Shown here piece by piece: positions 29,843 through 38,900 of a stretch of DNA of 64,000 bases (positions are counted from its first letter, which is position 1; the number at the start of each line of letters is the position of its first letter). Under the pieces are notes generated by a model that worked only from the letters and a program-made list of their open reading frames with translations, made no database searches and was not told where the DNA came from. Position numbers and translations under genes: made by a program. The stretch is from Bacteroidales bacterium (GTDB lineage Bacteria > Bacteroidota > Bacteroidia > Bacteroidales > UBA932): assembly GCA_024401745.1 (NCBI GenBank), contig JAKSKK010000004.1, positions 1 through 64,000 of the forward strand, read 5' to 3'.

Positions 29843-31483
29843 ATGAAACTCTATAAATTTATCGCTATCGCTTTTGCCAGCGCAGCACTCGCTGCTTGCT
29901 CTGACATTACTGACTTAGCTCCTCAGGGTGGTACTCTTCTTGACAAGCAGGTAAAGGAGACTACTGCAGCCATCCCTTCACGTGCCGACGCATCTTTCAC
30001 AGGTATGTACTTCAAGATGAGCAATCCTCTTTCAGTCGGTGGTCTTTCATCACGTCCTGACAACTTCGGTTTCGCAATGATCGACTTCTCAACCGACCTT
30101 GAGGCTGCCGATATGCTTGTTGCCGATTCAGGTTACAACTGGTTCTCAGTCTGTGGTGACCTTTCATCACGTACTGCAAACTATGCCAACCCTTACATCC
30201 GCTACGCTGCACCTTATGCAACAGTTGCAAATGCCAATGCATACATCATGACATTCGATGTAGAGCAGGCAATCGCTGACGAGAACACTGAGATTCTTGC
30301 AAAGATCGCTCAGGCTAAGGCAGTCCGCGCATACGCATACCTCATGATCGCACCTTACTTCCAGTTCAACCAGACCGACGCAGACCTTTCACTGCCTTGC
30401 ATTCCTCTGGTCAACGAGTTCACCGAGGACTTTACAAACAATCCCCGCGCTACCGTTCAGGAAGTTTATGACCAGATCTTCTCTGACCTTGACTTCGCAA
30501 TCGAGTATCTCGAGGGTTACACCCGTCCTGACAAGGCAAAGATCGACCAGCAGGTTGCTTACGGTCTCCGCGCCCGCGCAAACCTCAATATGCGTAAGTA
30601 TGCAGAGGCTCTCTCAGACGCTCAGAAGGCTGCAGAGGGTTATCAGCCCGCAACCATCGAGGAGCTTTCCAAGCCCGCTTTCTACGACATCAACGATCAT
30701 AACTGGATGTGGGGTTACGACCAGACTGTAGAGTCTGCATCATCTTATCCTTTCGCAACTCCTTCAAGCTGGGTCCGTTCATTCTCAGCATTCTCTTACT
30801 CAGCCGCCTGCCAGGTTTATGCATGCTGCAACTCCCTGCTTTGGAACAAGATTCCTGAGACAGACGTCCGCAAGGGCTGGTGGGTTGACGAGAACCTTCA
30901 GTCACCCCTCCTCAAGGGCCTTGCATGGCCTGGTTTCCCTGATGTGGCAAATGCTGACGACGGCGGCGACTCAAAGACCGTGTTCCTTCCTTATACCAAC
31001 GTCAAGTTCGGTTGTGTAACCATAGCTACCGACGTCAACGAGGAGGACTGGCCTATGATGCGTGTTGAGGAGATGATCCTCATCCAGGCAGAGTGTCTCG
31101 CAAGAACAGGAAAGGATGCAGAGGCTGTCAAGGTCCTCAACAACTTCATCAAGACCTATCGCGATCCCGAGTACGATGCAGCAGTTGGACATTGTGCGAA
31201 CCTCCTCGACGAGATCTGGTTCCAGCGCCGCGTCGAGCTTTGGGGCGAGGGCTTCTCAAACAACGACACCCGTCGTCTTGCTAAACCCCTTGTCCGCTTC
31301 CACGATGGCACCAACAACTATCCTACCGCATTCCGTTTCAACATGGATGCACGTGACGGATGGTGGCTTATGCGCTTCCCTCAGTCTGAGCTGAACACCA
31401 ACCTCGCTGTCAAGGACAACGTAGACGGTAAAAGCCCTGTTCTTGATCAGATGGCATCTCTTCGTGACGGTGTTACCGACTAA
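29843..31483 (+). CDS. SusD/RagB-family surface lipoprotein
   Basis: The 546-residue lipoprotein (AALAACSD, Cys19) has SusD features: an N-terminal region with LAPQGGTLLDKQ, TPR-like helices (AKIAQAKAVRAYAYLMIAPYF, GLRARANLNMRKYAEALSDA) and the late motif MRVEEMILIQAECLARTG, with DEIWFQRRVELWGEG. It caps the SusC barrel and binds substrate. It uses the same expression-adapted codons as its partner. Confidence 0.95.
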   Translation: MKLYKFIAIAFASAALAACSDITDLAPQGGTLLDKQVKETTAAIPSRADASFTGMYFKMSNPLSVGGLSSRPDNFGFAMIDFSTDLEAADMLVADSGYNWFSVCGDLSSRTANYANPYIRYAAPYATVANANAYIMTFDVEQAIADENTEILAKIAQAKAVRAYAYLMIAPYFQFNQTDADLSLPCIPLVNEFTEDFTNNPRATVQEVYDQIFSDLDFAIEYLEGYTRPDKAKIDQQVAYGLRARANLNMRKYAEALSDAQKAAEGYQPATIEELSKPAFYDINDHNWMWGYDQTVESASSYPFATPSSWVRSFSAFSYSAACQVYACCNSLLWNKIPETDVRKGWWVDENLQSPLLKGLAWPGFPDVANADDGGDSKTVFLPYTNVKFGCVTIATDVNEEDWPMMRVEEMILIQAECLARTGKDAEAVKVLNNFIKTYRDPEYDAAVGHCANLLDEIWFQRRVELWGEGFSNNDTRRLAKPLVRFHDGTNNYPTAFRFNMDARDGWWLMRFPQSELNTNLAVKDNVDGKSPVLDQMASLRDGVTD

Positions 31484-31502
31484 TCATTAATGATTCAGAA
31501 TT

Positions 31503-34001
31503 ATGAAAAAGATTTATTCTATACTTTTGACTCTTGCCGCTGCAGCCTTCATGGCAGTTTCCTGCCAGCCGGAGCAGGCGTATGAGCCCGGCCCTAAGGA
31601 TGTGGATGGCTGCTATGGCGTCTACTTCCCTTCACAGCCCGCTACAGGATCACATACCTTTGATCCTACCATGCCCACCGTTCAGGAGTTCCTCGTTGCC
31701 AGAACCAATTCTGACGATTCAATCGACGTTCCCTACGAGGTAGTTGACCCTAAGGGAATCTACGAGTGCGGTCCCATCCACTTCGATGCCGGCCAGAAAG
31801 AAACAACTTTCGAGGTCAAGTTCGACAAGGCTGAAATGGGTGTACAGTATCCTCTCACCATTTCCATCACCGACAACCAGTACGCATCATTCTATGGCGA
31901 CAAGCAGATTGCATTCGACTTCTCAGCATTCCGTGTTGAGTGGAAGTACTTTGCTACTCCTTCAGGCGAGCCTGCAGTGATCAATTACACTGAGGGCTGG
32001 AATGGTACCACTGGAACAGCCAAGATCAAGTACTACGAGGTTGACGGTGTCCGTACCTGTGTCACCGAGTCAGATCCTCTCGAGGACGGCGGCAAGACTT
32101 ACTACGGATTCTGGAGAAACACAACCAAGCCCGAAGAGGCTACTGAGCTCAATTTCATCTGGTACACCAATGGCAAGTGTTACGGTCCCGACGGTGAGGT
32201 TTATGAGTGCATCCAGGTTCCTGAGCAGGACGTTGAGTTTAATACCAACTATGGTCAGATGGTCAAGTATTATGACTATTATGCATTCTGGACCATCCTC
32301 AACCCTCAGGCAGCCCTTGTAGGAATGGACTATGTGACATACTGCAGCAAGTACAGCAGCAATTACCAGAGCTCATACTATGACGGCAATGGTGGATTCT
32401 ACTTCTTCTGCGAGTATTATTACATGATTGGCTTAGGCGGATGGAGTGTTGATGATTTCGATCCTATCTGTATCGCTGACGGTTATACCCGTACCGATTA
32501 CTCTATCGAGGCAGAGGCTGGCTATACAGTGGATGGTGAACTCCCCGTTTACTTCACTACCGGTGTGGATGTCAATTCTGTAAAATTCGGTGCATTTGAG
32601 GGCCAGCTTACCGCTACCCAGATTGCAAATCAGGTTGAAGCCATCTCTAATGATAAGGACGGCGCATTCAGCGTAGCTGATGAGTTCGTATACGACGAAG
32701 AGAACAACGTGAATCTCTTTGCTGCTGCAATAAGCGAACTTCCTGCAACAGGTGAGTACACCATAGTTGCCGTATCATTTGACGAGGCAGGTAAGGCTCA
32801 GGGAAATACTTCCATCGTAGCGAAGTATGTCGCTGCCGGTGACGAGGATGCAAACGCAGTTAAGCTTTCGCTCGGTATCGGTTCTGCTGAGAAGTATCCT
32901 GGTGTGAATACCGATTCTTCTCTTGAGACATGGGTTTATGGTCAGAATATCGTGGATGCAAAGATCGCTGTATTCAAGTATATTGACCTTGTATCTTCAG
33001 TAGCTGACTGCCAGGAGAAACTCATGGCCACAGAATCTGTAACTGAAGACGTGATCGCAGCTATCAATGGCGAAGGCTATGTTTCTGTAGTGGATAAACT
33101 CCTTCCTGGCACAGAATATTACCTTATGATCTGGGCAAGCAATGGCTATGAGCAGGATTTCTTCCTTTCAAGCACCAGCGCTATCACTTCAGGTGATCCT
33201 CTCCCGATTTATAAGGAATACACCCTGGCTGATCTTGATGAGTCCCTTCTCGACCCTGATCCCGCTTCAATGGCTGGAAAGACATTCAACTATTACGGAA
33301 CAGACTACTTCGGAAAGCTTGGAATGAATGAGTATCTCGGCAAGGTTTCCATTTCAGAAGTTACCAAGCATATCTCTGATCCCGCTGGTGACACCAATCT
33401 CGTTGACGTCAAGGGTCTTTATAATTATGACGATAATGCCGGCGTATTCGAGGATGTAGTAGAGTTTGATTTCTGCGATGGTGTACTTTATCACTCATCT
33501 AAGAAGACAAAGGATGAAAAAGCAAACTTCTATACCATGAATGCTGCAGGAAGTGCATATAATACCACATATTTCATGGGATTCATTCCTGTTCTTGACG
33601 GTTATTATGCATACGTTTGTCTTGACCCTACATATTATGCACAGTATGGTTGGTGCGGATTTGGTTACTATGCCGGTGGCGGCTTCTGGGGATTTGTTAC
33701 CAATGCAATACTTGTAGATCCCGAAAAGGATGACAATGGTCTTGCACCTGCAAAGAGCGCAAAACTTTCAAGCGTTGTCACCATGGCAATCAACAATGCT
33801 CTCTTGTGTGGTCAGAAGAATATGTTCTCTAAGGTTGAGAAGTCAATGAAGCTTTATAACAGCTTCAGAGTTGTTGATGGTGTCTGCCCTGCAAATCAGG
33901 TCAAGATCAGCACCAGAAACATCGCTCCTAAGGCACAGCAGAGCCAGAATATCGACAAGAACAATATCACCCGTTCAACTAGCGAGAATATTGCATTCTA
34001 A
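31503..34001 (+). CDS. Large surface lipoprotein of the SusCD operon, function unknown
   Basis: The 832-residue lipoprotein (FMAVSCQPE, Cys21) begins with a beta-sandwich-like segment typical of SusE-like proteins (QEFLVARTNSDDSIDVPYEV, KETTFEVKFDKAEMGVQYPL). An FN3-like portion follows at about residues 400-560 (LPATGEYTIVAVSFDEAG, LLPGTEYYLMIWASNG), and an aromatic-rich C-terminal half ends in a Gln/Asn-rich tail. It lies 19 bp after susD and probably binds substrate on the surface. I cannot assign a family beyond this. Confidence 0.7.
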   Translation: MKKIYSILLTLAAAAFMAVSCQPEQAYEPGPKDVDGCYGVYFPSQPATGSHTFDPTMPTVQEFLVARTNSDDSIDVPYEVVDPKGIYECGPIHFDAGQKETTFEVKFDKAEMGVQYPLTISITDNQYASFYGDKQIAFDFSAFRVEWKYFATPSGEPAVINYTEGWNGTTGTAKIKYYEVDGVRTCVTESDPLEDGGKTYYGFWRNTTKPEEATELNFIWYTNGKCYGPDGEVYECIQVPEQDVEFNTNYGQMVKYYDYYAFWTILNPQAALVGMDYVTYCSKYSSNYQSSYYDGNGGFYFFCEYYYMIGLGGWSVDDFDPICIADGYTRTDYSIEAEAGYTVDGELPVYFTTGVDVNSVKFGAFEGQLTATQIANQVEAISNDKDGAFSVADEFVYDEENNVNLFAAAISELPATGEYTIVAVSFDEAGKAQGNTSIVAKYVAAGDEDANAVKLSLGIGSAEKYPGVNTDSSLETWVYGQNIVDAKIAVFKYIDLVSSVADCQEKLMATESVTEDVIAAINGEGYVSVVDKLLPGTEYYLMIWASNGYEQDFFLSSTSAITSGDPLPIYKEYTLADLDESLLDPDPASMAGKTFNYYGTDYFGKLGMNEYLGKVSISEVTKHISDPAGDTNLVDVKGLYNYDDNAGVFEDVVEFDFCDGVLYHSSKKTKDEKANFYTMNAAGSAYNTTYFMGFIPVLDGYYAYVCLDPTYYAQYGWCGFGYYAGGGFWGFVTNAILVDPEKDDNGLAPAKSAKLSSVVTMAINNALLCGQKNMFSKVEKSMKLYNSFRVVDGVCPANQVKISTRNIAPKAQQSQNIDKNNITRSTSENIAF

Positions 34002-34020
34002 AAGATAAGTTCTTAAATTT

Positions 34021-34052
34021 GTAAGGCTGAGTTGGGTTCAACTCAGCCTTAC
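34021..34052 (+). terminator. Strong hairpin, possible terminator or attenuator
   Basis: GTAAGGCTGAGTTG (34021-34034) pairs perfectly with CAACTCAGCCTTAC (34039-34052) around GGTT, a 14-bp stem. Only a short TTATAAAT tract follows, so termination may be partial, letting some transcription reach the protease gene 15 bp downstream. Confidence 0.7.
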
Positions 34053-34067
34053 TTATAAATAAGCGTT

Positions 34068-36104
34068 ATGTTAAAGAATTACCACCTTATCATTCCATTC
34101 GCTCTTGCGCTGCTTGTCGGCTGCAACAACGTCTTGGAAAACGAGAAGGACCTCCTGACTCTTCCCGAAGACGCGATGACCAAGGTCATCCGCACTTCTG
34201 ATGAGTTTGACAGCAGTTCCTTCCTCGTAAAGTTCAACAGCATACCTGATGAAGCATTGCTGGAGTCAATCAAGTCTAACGGCATTGCTTCAGTGTCCCC
34301 CCTTTTCCCTTCATGTCCTCAGGGACGCGAAGAGCTCAGGGCGCAGTTTGGCCTCGACAGATGGTATGAAGTCACGCTCGCAGACGGTGCTGACATCAAT
34401 TTTGCCGTCACCGAATGCGCAAAGATGTCAGAAATCAAGACCGTGGAATACAGCTGCATGTTCGAAAAGTGTGACGAAGGAGATTTCGTTCCCGCATCTG
34501 CTGAAGACCAGACCAAGGCATCTGACGACACTCATACATTCAACGATCCTCTCCTGCCCGACCAGTGGCATTACAGGAACATGGGTAGTGCTGCAGTATC
34601 TCCCAATGCTGTGAAAGGTGGAGACATCAACGTCAACGACGTCTGGAAGACTCTCGGATGCGGTGGTGATCCTGACATCATCGTCGCAGTTGTCGACGAG
34701 GGCGTGAAGTACACCCATCCCGACCTCAAGGACAACATGTGGACCAATGCCAAGGAAATCCCCGGCAACGGCATCGATGATGATAAAAACGGATATATCG
34801 ACGACATCCACGGTTTCAACTTCGTCACAAACGGCGAGGTCGAGTGGACAGCAGACGGAAATTCCGGCCATGGTACTCACTGTGCAGGTACCATCGCTGC
34901 AGTGAACAACAATAACAAGGGCGTTTGCGGCGTTGCAGGTGGTACCGGCAAGGGTGACGGCTGCAAGATCATGTCCTGCCAGATATTCAGCGGTGGCGGC
35001 GGCGCGTCAAGCCCTACCATCGCCAAGGCAGTGGCATACGCTGCTGACAATGGGGCTTCGATCATCTCCTGCTCATTCGGTACTTCGTCTCAGATTCCTA
35101 CTGACGATCTGTACTATGGGTACAATTCTGTCGAAATCGATGCAGTTCATTACTTCGAGGCATGCAAGAACAACCCCGTGCTCAACGGTAACATTGCAAT
35201 CTTTGCTGCAGGCAACGAGTCCCACAACTATGCTCACTATCCCGGAGCCTTCGTAGACATCATCTCAGTTTCTGCGCTCGGTCCCGACATGCTCCCCACA
35301 TATTACACCAATTACGGCCCTGGCTGCAACATTGCAGCTCCCGGCGGTGAGGTTGGCCATGTGTTCAGCTACAAGAGCGAGGTGCTTTCGACCGTTCCTT
35401 CTGAGCTCACGGAGGCCGGCGAAACTTCTTTCCAGACAGGCCTCGACTATGGCTATATGCAGGGAACCTCAATGGCCTGCCCTCATGTTTCCGGCGTTGT
35501 TGCACTTGCACTTTCATACGCAAAGAAGCTGGGCAAGACCTTCGACCGTGACGAGTTCAAGCGTCTCATTCTCTCATCCACAAAGGATATCGACCAGAAG
35601 ATAGCCGCTACGACCAAGAAGTCCTATCCTTCCATCAAACAGAACGACCTCGAGATGCATCCCTTCTATCATCAGATGGGTACCGGAGCAATCGACACCT
35701 GGCAGCTCATGATGCACATCGAGGGTGTTCCTACCCTTATCACCAAGATCGGCACCAAGGACTGGATCGACATCTCAGAGTACTTCGGAACCTCTTCAGT
35801 GAGCTTGACTTACCTCTCTCTCGACGTCCCTCAGGCAACCATCGACGCCCTTGGACTCCAGGAGATCAGCGCAAGCAACACCGCAAAGAATCCTGCCATT
35901 CCCGAGAAGGGCTATGCATACATCCAGTACGGACGTCTGTACATGCAGGCAACCAAGATCGGCTCCGGCAAGGTGACCATCCACGCTGTGGGTGGCGGCG
36001 ACCATCTCGGTGGCGGCTCAAACCCTACCGGCGGAATGGAAATCGTACAGGAGATCTCGATAGTATCACGTGAAGCTAAATCAAGCAATGGAGGCTGGCT
36101 GTAA
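34068..36104 (+). CDS. Subtilisin-like (S8) protease lipoprotein
   Basis: The 678-residue lipoprotein (LALLVGCNN, Cys19) has an N-terminal propeptide-like region (residues 40-135) and an S8 domain: Asp210 (VAVVDEGVKYTHPDL), His268 (HGTHCAGT), Asn383 (AAGNESHN) and Ser468 (GTSMACPHVSG). A calcium-binding-like loop, NGIDDDKNGYIDD, lies at 234-246. It lacks the T9SS sorting domain of the protease at 23.9-26.2 kb and is probably lipid-anchored at the surface. Its position after SusC/SusD suggests it supplies peptides for import. The next lipoprotein starts one base after its stop. Confidence 0.93.
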   Translation: MLKNYHLIIPFALALLVGCNNVLENEKDLLTLPEDAMTKVIRTSDEFDSSSFLVKFNSIPDEALLESIKSNGIASVSPLFPSCPQGREELRAQFGLDRWYEVTLADGADINFAVTECAKMSEIKTVEYSCMFEKCDEGDFVPASAEDQTKASDDTHTFNDPLLPDQWHYRNMGSAAVSPNAVKGGDINVNDVWKTLGCGGDPDIIVAVVDEGVKYTHPDLKDNMWTNAKEIPGNGIDDDKNGYIDDIHGFNFVTNGEVEWTADGNSGHGTHCAGTIAAVNNNNKGVCGVAGGTGKGDGCKIMSCQIFSGGGGASSPTIAKAVAYAADNGASIISCSFGTSSQIPTDDLYYGYNSVEIDAVHYFEACKNNPVLNGNIAIFAAGNESHNYAHYPGAFVDIISVSALGPDMLPTYYTNYGPGCNIAAPGGEVGHVFSYKSEVLSTVPSELTEAGETSFQTGLDYGYMQGTSMACPHVSGVVALALSYAKKLGKTFDRDEFKRLILSSTKDIDQKIAATTKKSYPSIKQNDLEMHPFYHQMGTGAIDTWQLMMHIEGVPTLITKIGTKDWIDISEYFGTSSVSLTYLSLDVPQATIDALGLQEISASNTAKNPAIPEKGYAYIQYGRLYMQATKIGSGKVTIHAVGGGDHLGGGSNPTGGMEIVQEISIVSREAKSSNGGWL

Positions 36105-36105
36105 T

Positions 36106-36543
36106 ATGAAAAAGTTTGGAATCATCGCGCTTCTCGCGCTCTGCATGGCAATGGTTTCCTGTGGCGGAAACGGCAACGAACCTGATCCGGGTCCGGATCC
36201 CAAGCCTGATAAGGGCAGCATCATCGGCCAGTGGCAGCTTTCCAGCATCACCACCAAGGCCAGCATAGGCTCAGAGACCATCGATGTCTATCTGGAGTTC
36301 ACTTCTGACGGCAACTTCAGCATCTACCAGGTGGTAGGTGCCGGCCGTCCCCGCCTCTACACAGGTTCGTATACATACGCTGACGGCGTCCTCAAGGGCA
36401 AGTATGCCGACGGCACCAGCATCAAGCCCTACGATGTGACTTGCTCAAAGAGCGAGCTCAAGCTCACTCCACAGGGGGGCAAGGAGGTGGACACCTACAA
36501 GTCGGCTACCATCCCTCAGAGCGTGAAAGACTCAGCTTTCTAG
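36106..36543 (+). CDS. Small lipocalin-like lipoprotein
   Basis: The 145-residue lipoprotein (MKKFGIIALLALCMAMVSCG) has a Pro/Asp linker (NEPDPGPDPKPDKG) and then a short beta-rich domain starting GSIIGQWQLSSI, typical of lipocalin-like or META-like Bacteroidota proteins. I chose ATG 36106, one base after the protease stop, because it gives the signal peptide; the frame is open 12 codons further upstream inside the protease gene. The function is unknown; a chaperone or inhibitor role for the adjacent protease is speculation. Confidence 0.75.
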   Translation: MKKFGIIALLALCMAMVSCGGNGNEPDPGPDPKPDKGSIIGQWQLSSITTKASIGSETIDVYLEFTSDGNFSIYQVVGAGRPRLYTGSYTYADGVLKGKYADGTSIKPYDVTCSKSELKLTPQGGKEVDTYKSATIPQSVKDSAF

Positions 36544-37832
36544 TGAAAAGAGGATTGATACTCGTGCTGGCATTGATGTCAGCCTGCGTAAATATGGAAG
36601 AGTCTCAGGATTATCCTGAGATTTTTCCGGATTATGTGGGCGTGACCGTGCCGCAGGGAATGGCTCCGCTGCACTTCGAGATGAAGGACGGCACCAGATG
36701 CCGCGTGCAGACCACTGTGGCAGGTGACACAACCTGGTACAAGGTCAGCGCCGCCGGTGTGAGCTACAGGGCATTCCCGGTCATCACCTCGCACGACGCT
36801 ATCGATCCGTACATCGCATACCGACTGATCGAGCCCGGCTACGAGAGCTGGCACACTCTGAGTATATGCCAACGGGAACTGGCATCCTTCAAGGAGACTG
36901 AAATCGTCACCAACAAAGCGAACGGCCAAGGCTGCATAAACTGCCACAATTTCCCGGGCGGAGACCCTTCAAGGATGATATTCCATGCCAGGGGCAAGGG
37001 CGGCGGTACCGTCATCATCGACGGTGACTGCGTGCGCCTTCTCAACATCGCCGGTGTGGGTCCGCGCAAGCAGGGCACCTATCCCTCATGGCATCCCGGC
37101 GGCAGGTACATAGCCTTCTCGTCAAATGTGACCAAGCAGAGCTTTGCCGTGGACGGCCGCCAGCCCATCGAGGTGTATGACACCTCGTCGGACCTCATCG
37201 TGCTCGACCTGCAGACCGACTCTGTGATCACATGCCCAAGCCTCTGTACCGAGGATGAGCTCGAGACCTTCCCCTGTTGGTCGGAAGACGGCGGAACTCT
37301 CTACTATTGCAGCGCCTGGAATGCCGGGCCCGAACCCGGGGACCTGCATTACCGCCTTATGTCAATATCGTTCAGCGATGGCGCTTTCGTTGGCGAGCCG
37401 CAGGAAATCTGGGCTGATGAGGCATCGTCAGTCTCATTCCCTCGCGTGAAGGGCGGCAAGCTTCTTTTCACGCGCTCTGCCTACGGCACATTCCCCATCT
37501 GGCACAGCGAGGCCGATCTCTGGATGCTCGATCTTGCTGACGGCAGCCTGCGTGAGGCCACGGAGCTCAACAGCCCTGACACCGAAAGCTACCATAGCTG
37601 GTCGTCGAACGGCCGCTGGGTAGTGTTCTCGTCAAGGAGGGACGACGGCCGCTACACCAGGCTGTATTTCGCTCATTACGACCCCGAGACCGGCTGCTTC
37701 GGCAAGCCATTCATGCTGCCTCAGCGCAAAGCGTCTCATAACAGCCTGAGGCTGAAGTCGTACAATATTCCCGAATTCGTGCTCGGCCCCGTGGCTGACA
37801 GGCAGAAGGAAATCTCTGAACTCTTCGACTGA
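36543..37832 (+). CDS. TolB/PD40-like beta-propeller lipoprotein with a haem-c CxxCH motif
   Basis: The 429-residue protein probably starts at GTG 36543, which overlaps the previous stop (TAGTG) and gives a lipoprotein leader (ILVLALMSACV, Cys15). Residues 131-135 are CINCH, a single c-type haem motif in NGQGCINCHNFPGG. WD40/PD40-like blades follow: GTYPSWHPGGRYIAFSSN, ETFPCWSEDGGTLYYC, SVSFPRVKGGKLLFT and YHSWSSNGRWVVFSSRR. If exported and matured it would carry one haem on the outer membrane. No electron partner is evident nearby. The stop overlaps the next ATG. Confidence 0.75.
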   Translation: MKRGLILVLALMSACVNMEESQDYPEIFPDYVGVTVPQGMAPLHFEMKDGTRCRVQTTVAGDTTWYKVSAAGVSYRAFPVITSHDAIDPYIAYRLIEPGYESWHTLSICQRELASFKETEIVTNKANGQGCINCHNFPGGDPSRMIFHARGKGGGTVIIDGDCVRLLNIAGVGPRKQGTYPSWHPGGRYIAFSSNVTKQSFAVDGRQPIEVYDTSSDLIVLDLQTDSVITCPSLCTEDELETFPCWSEDGGTLYYCSAWNAGPEPGDLHYRLMSISFSDGAFVGEPQEIWADEASSVSFPRVKGGKLLFTRSAYGTFPIWHSEADLWMLDLADGSLREATELNSPDTESYHSWSSNGRWVVFSSRRDDGRYTRLYFAHYDPETGCFGKPFMLPQRKASHNSLRLKSYNIPEFVLGPVADRQKEISELFD

Positions 37833-38896
37833 TGAAAAGGCGCATCCCGGAAATCGTACTCTTTGTGGCAGTGTTTGCCCTGAGCCTTGTCTTTCAGCGT
37901 TATACGCTGATGGACGAAGGTATGTGGAGCCTTTTCCTGCTCAGTCCTGACTGGTTCCGCGAGACCTGTTCGCTGCCGCTGTCAGTCAGCCGCGCAGTGT
38001 CAGATTTTCTCCTTCAGTTCTACGATATTCCTCTCGTCGCCCCGGCAATCACTGCGATGCTGACGCTTGGCGTCTACCTTCTTGGAGGAAGCATGCTGCT
38101 TGCCTGTGCCGCATGGCTGCTCGCGGCCCTGCTGCCCAGCCCTCAGTATGCCGTGCTGGCGCTTTTTGTCGCGCTGGTGCTGCGTCTGGCGCTGATCCTG
38201 CTCAAGAAACGCATCCCTGAACCAAAACCCGCGCTGAGGCTCATCCCCATAGTAGCGGCGGCTCTTGTAATTATTGCTCTGCCGTCGGTTTCTCGCAGGG
38301 AGACATTGTCGAAGGCCGAACTCTGCGCCCGCCAGGCCCAGTGGAGCAAGGTGCTGTCTGCCGCTACGCCGGCCGCCTGCAGCAAGGACCGCAGCCTTCT
38401 GCCATACGCGGCTCTGGCACTGTCTTCAGAGGGCCGTCTGAGCAGTGACCTGGGCCTGTACGGCTTCAAGAGTGCTCAGGACCTCGACATGGAAGGCGTA
38501 CAGAGCCGTGAGGGCTACTATTTCAGCAGCCTTATGTATGAGGCTCTGGGATGCCCCAATGAGGCCATTCATCGTATCTTCCAGGCCGGCTGCCATCTTG
38601 ATCACGGAACGTCTTACATGGTGCTCTATCAGCTGATACGATACAACATCGAGCGAGAGGACTTCACCATGGTACGCAAATACGCCGGAATCCTTGCCCG
38701 CAGTCCGCGTCATCGTTCTCTTGCCAGGAAGACTCTCGAGGTCTATGGCTCAAGACCGGACGGCTGCGTGGAGAAGGAATCCCCGAGCATAACGAACAAT
38801 CCTATCTACAACCTCACCATGCTTTATCAGCATGGAATAGAAACGCAGGTCAGCGGCGACCTTTTCCAGGCGTACATGACCCTGTCGCAACAATAG
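37832..38896 (+). CDS. Membrane protein with C-terminal helical repeats (DUF6057-like)
   Basis: The 354-residue protein has about four membrane helices in its first 165 residues (EIVLFVAVFALSLVF, AITAMLTLGVYLLGG, LLACAAWLLAALLP, LIPIVAAALVIIALP). A soluble helical part (170-354) looks TPR-like (LLPYAALALSSEGRLSSDLG, MYEALGCPNEAIHRIFQAG). In my memory such proteins (DUF6057) follow the propeller/CxxCH lipoprotein in other Bacteroidota, suggesting a conserved pair of unknown role. It overlaps the upstream gene by one base. Confidence 0.65.
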   Translation: MKRRIPEIVLFVAVFALSLVFQRYTLMDEGMWSLFLLSPDWFRETCSLPLSVSRAVSDFLLQFYDIPLVAPAITAMLTLGVYLLGGSMLLACAAWLLAALLPSPQYAVLALFVALVLRLALILLKKRIPEPKPALRLIPIVAAALVIIALPSVSRRETLSKAELCARQAQWSKVLSAATPAACSKDRSLLPYAALALSSEGRLSSDLGLYGFKSAQDLDMEGVQSREGYYFSSLMYEALGCPNEAIHRIFQAGCHLDHGTSYMVLYQLIRYNIEREDFTMVRKYAGILARSPRHRSLARKTLEVYGSRPDGCVEKESPSITNNPIYNLTMLYQHGIETQVSGDLFQAYMTLSQQ

Positions 38897-38900
38897 CCGT

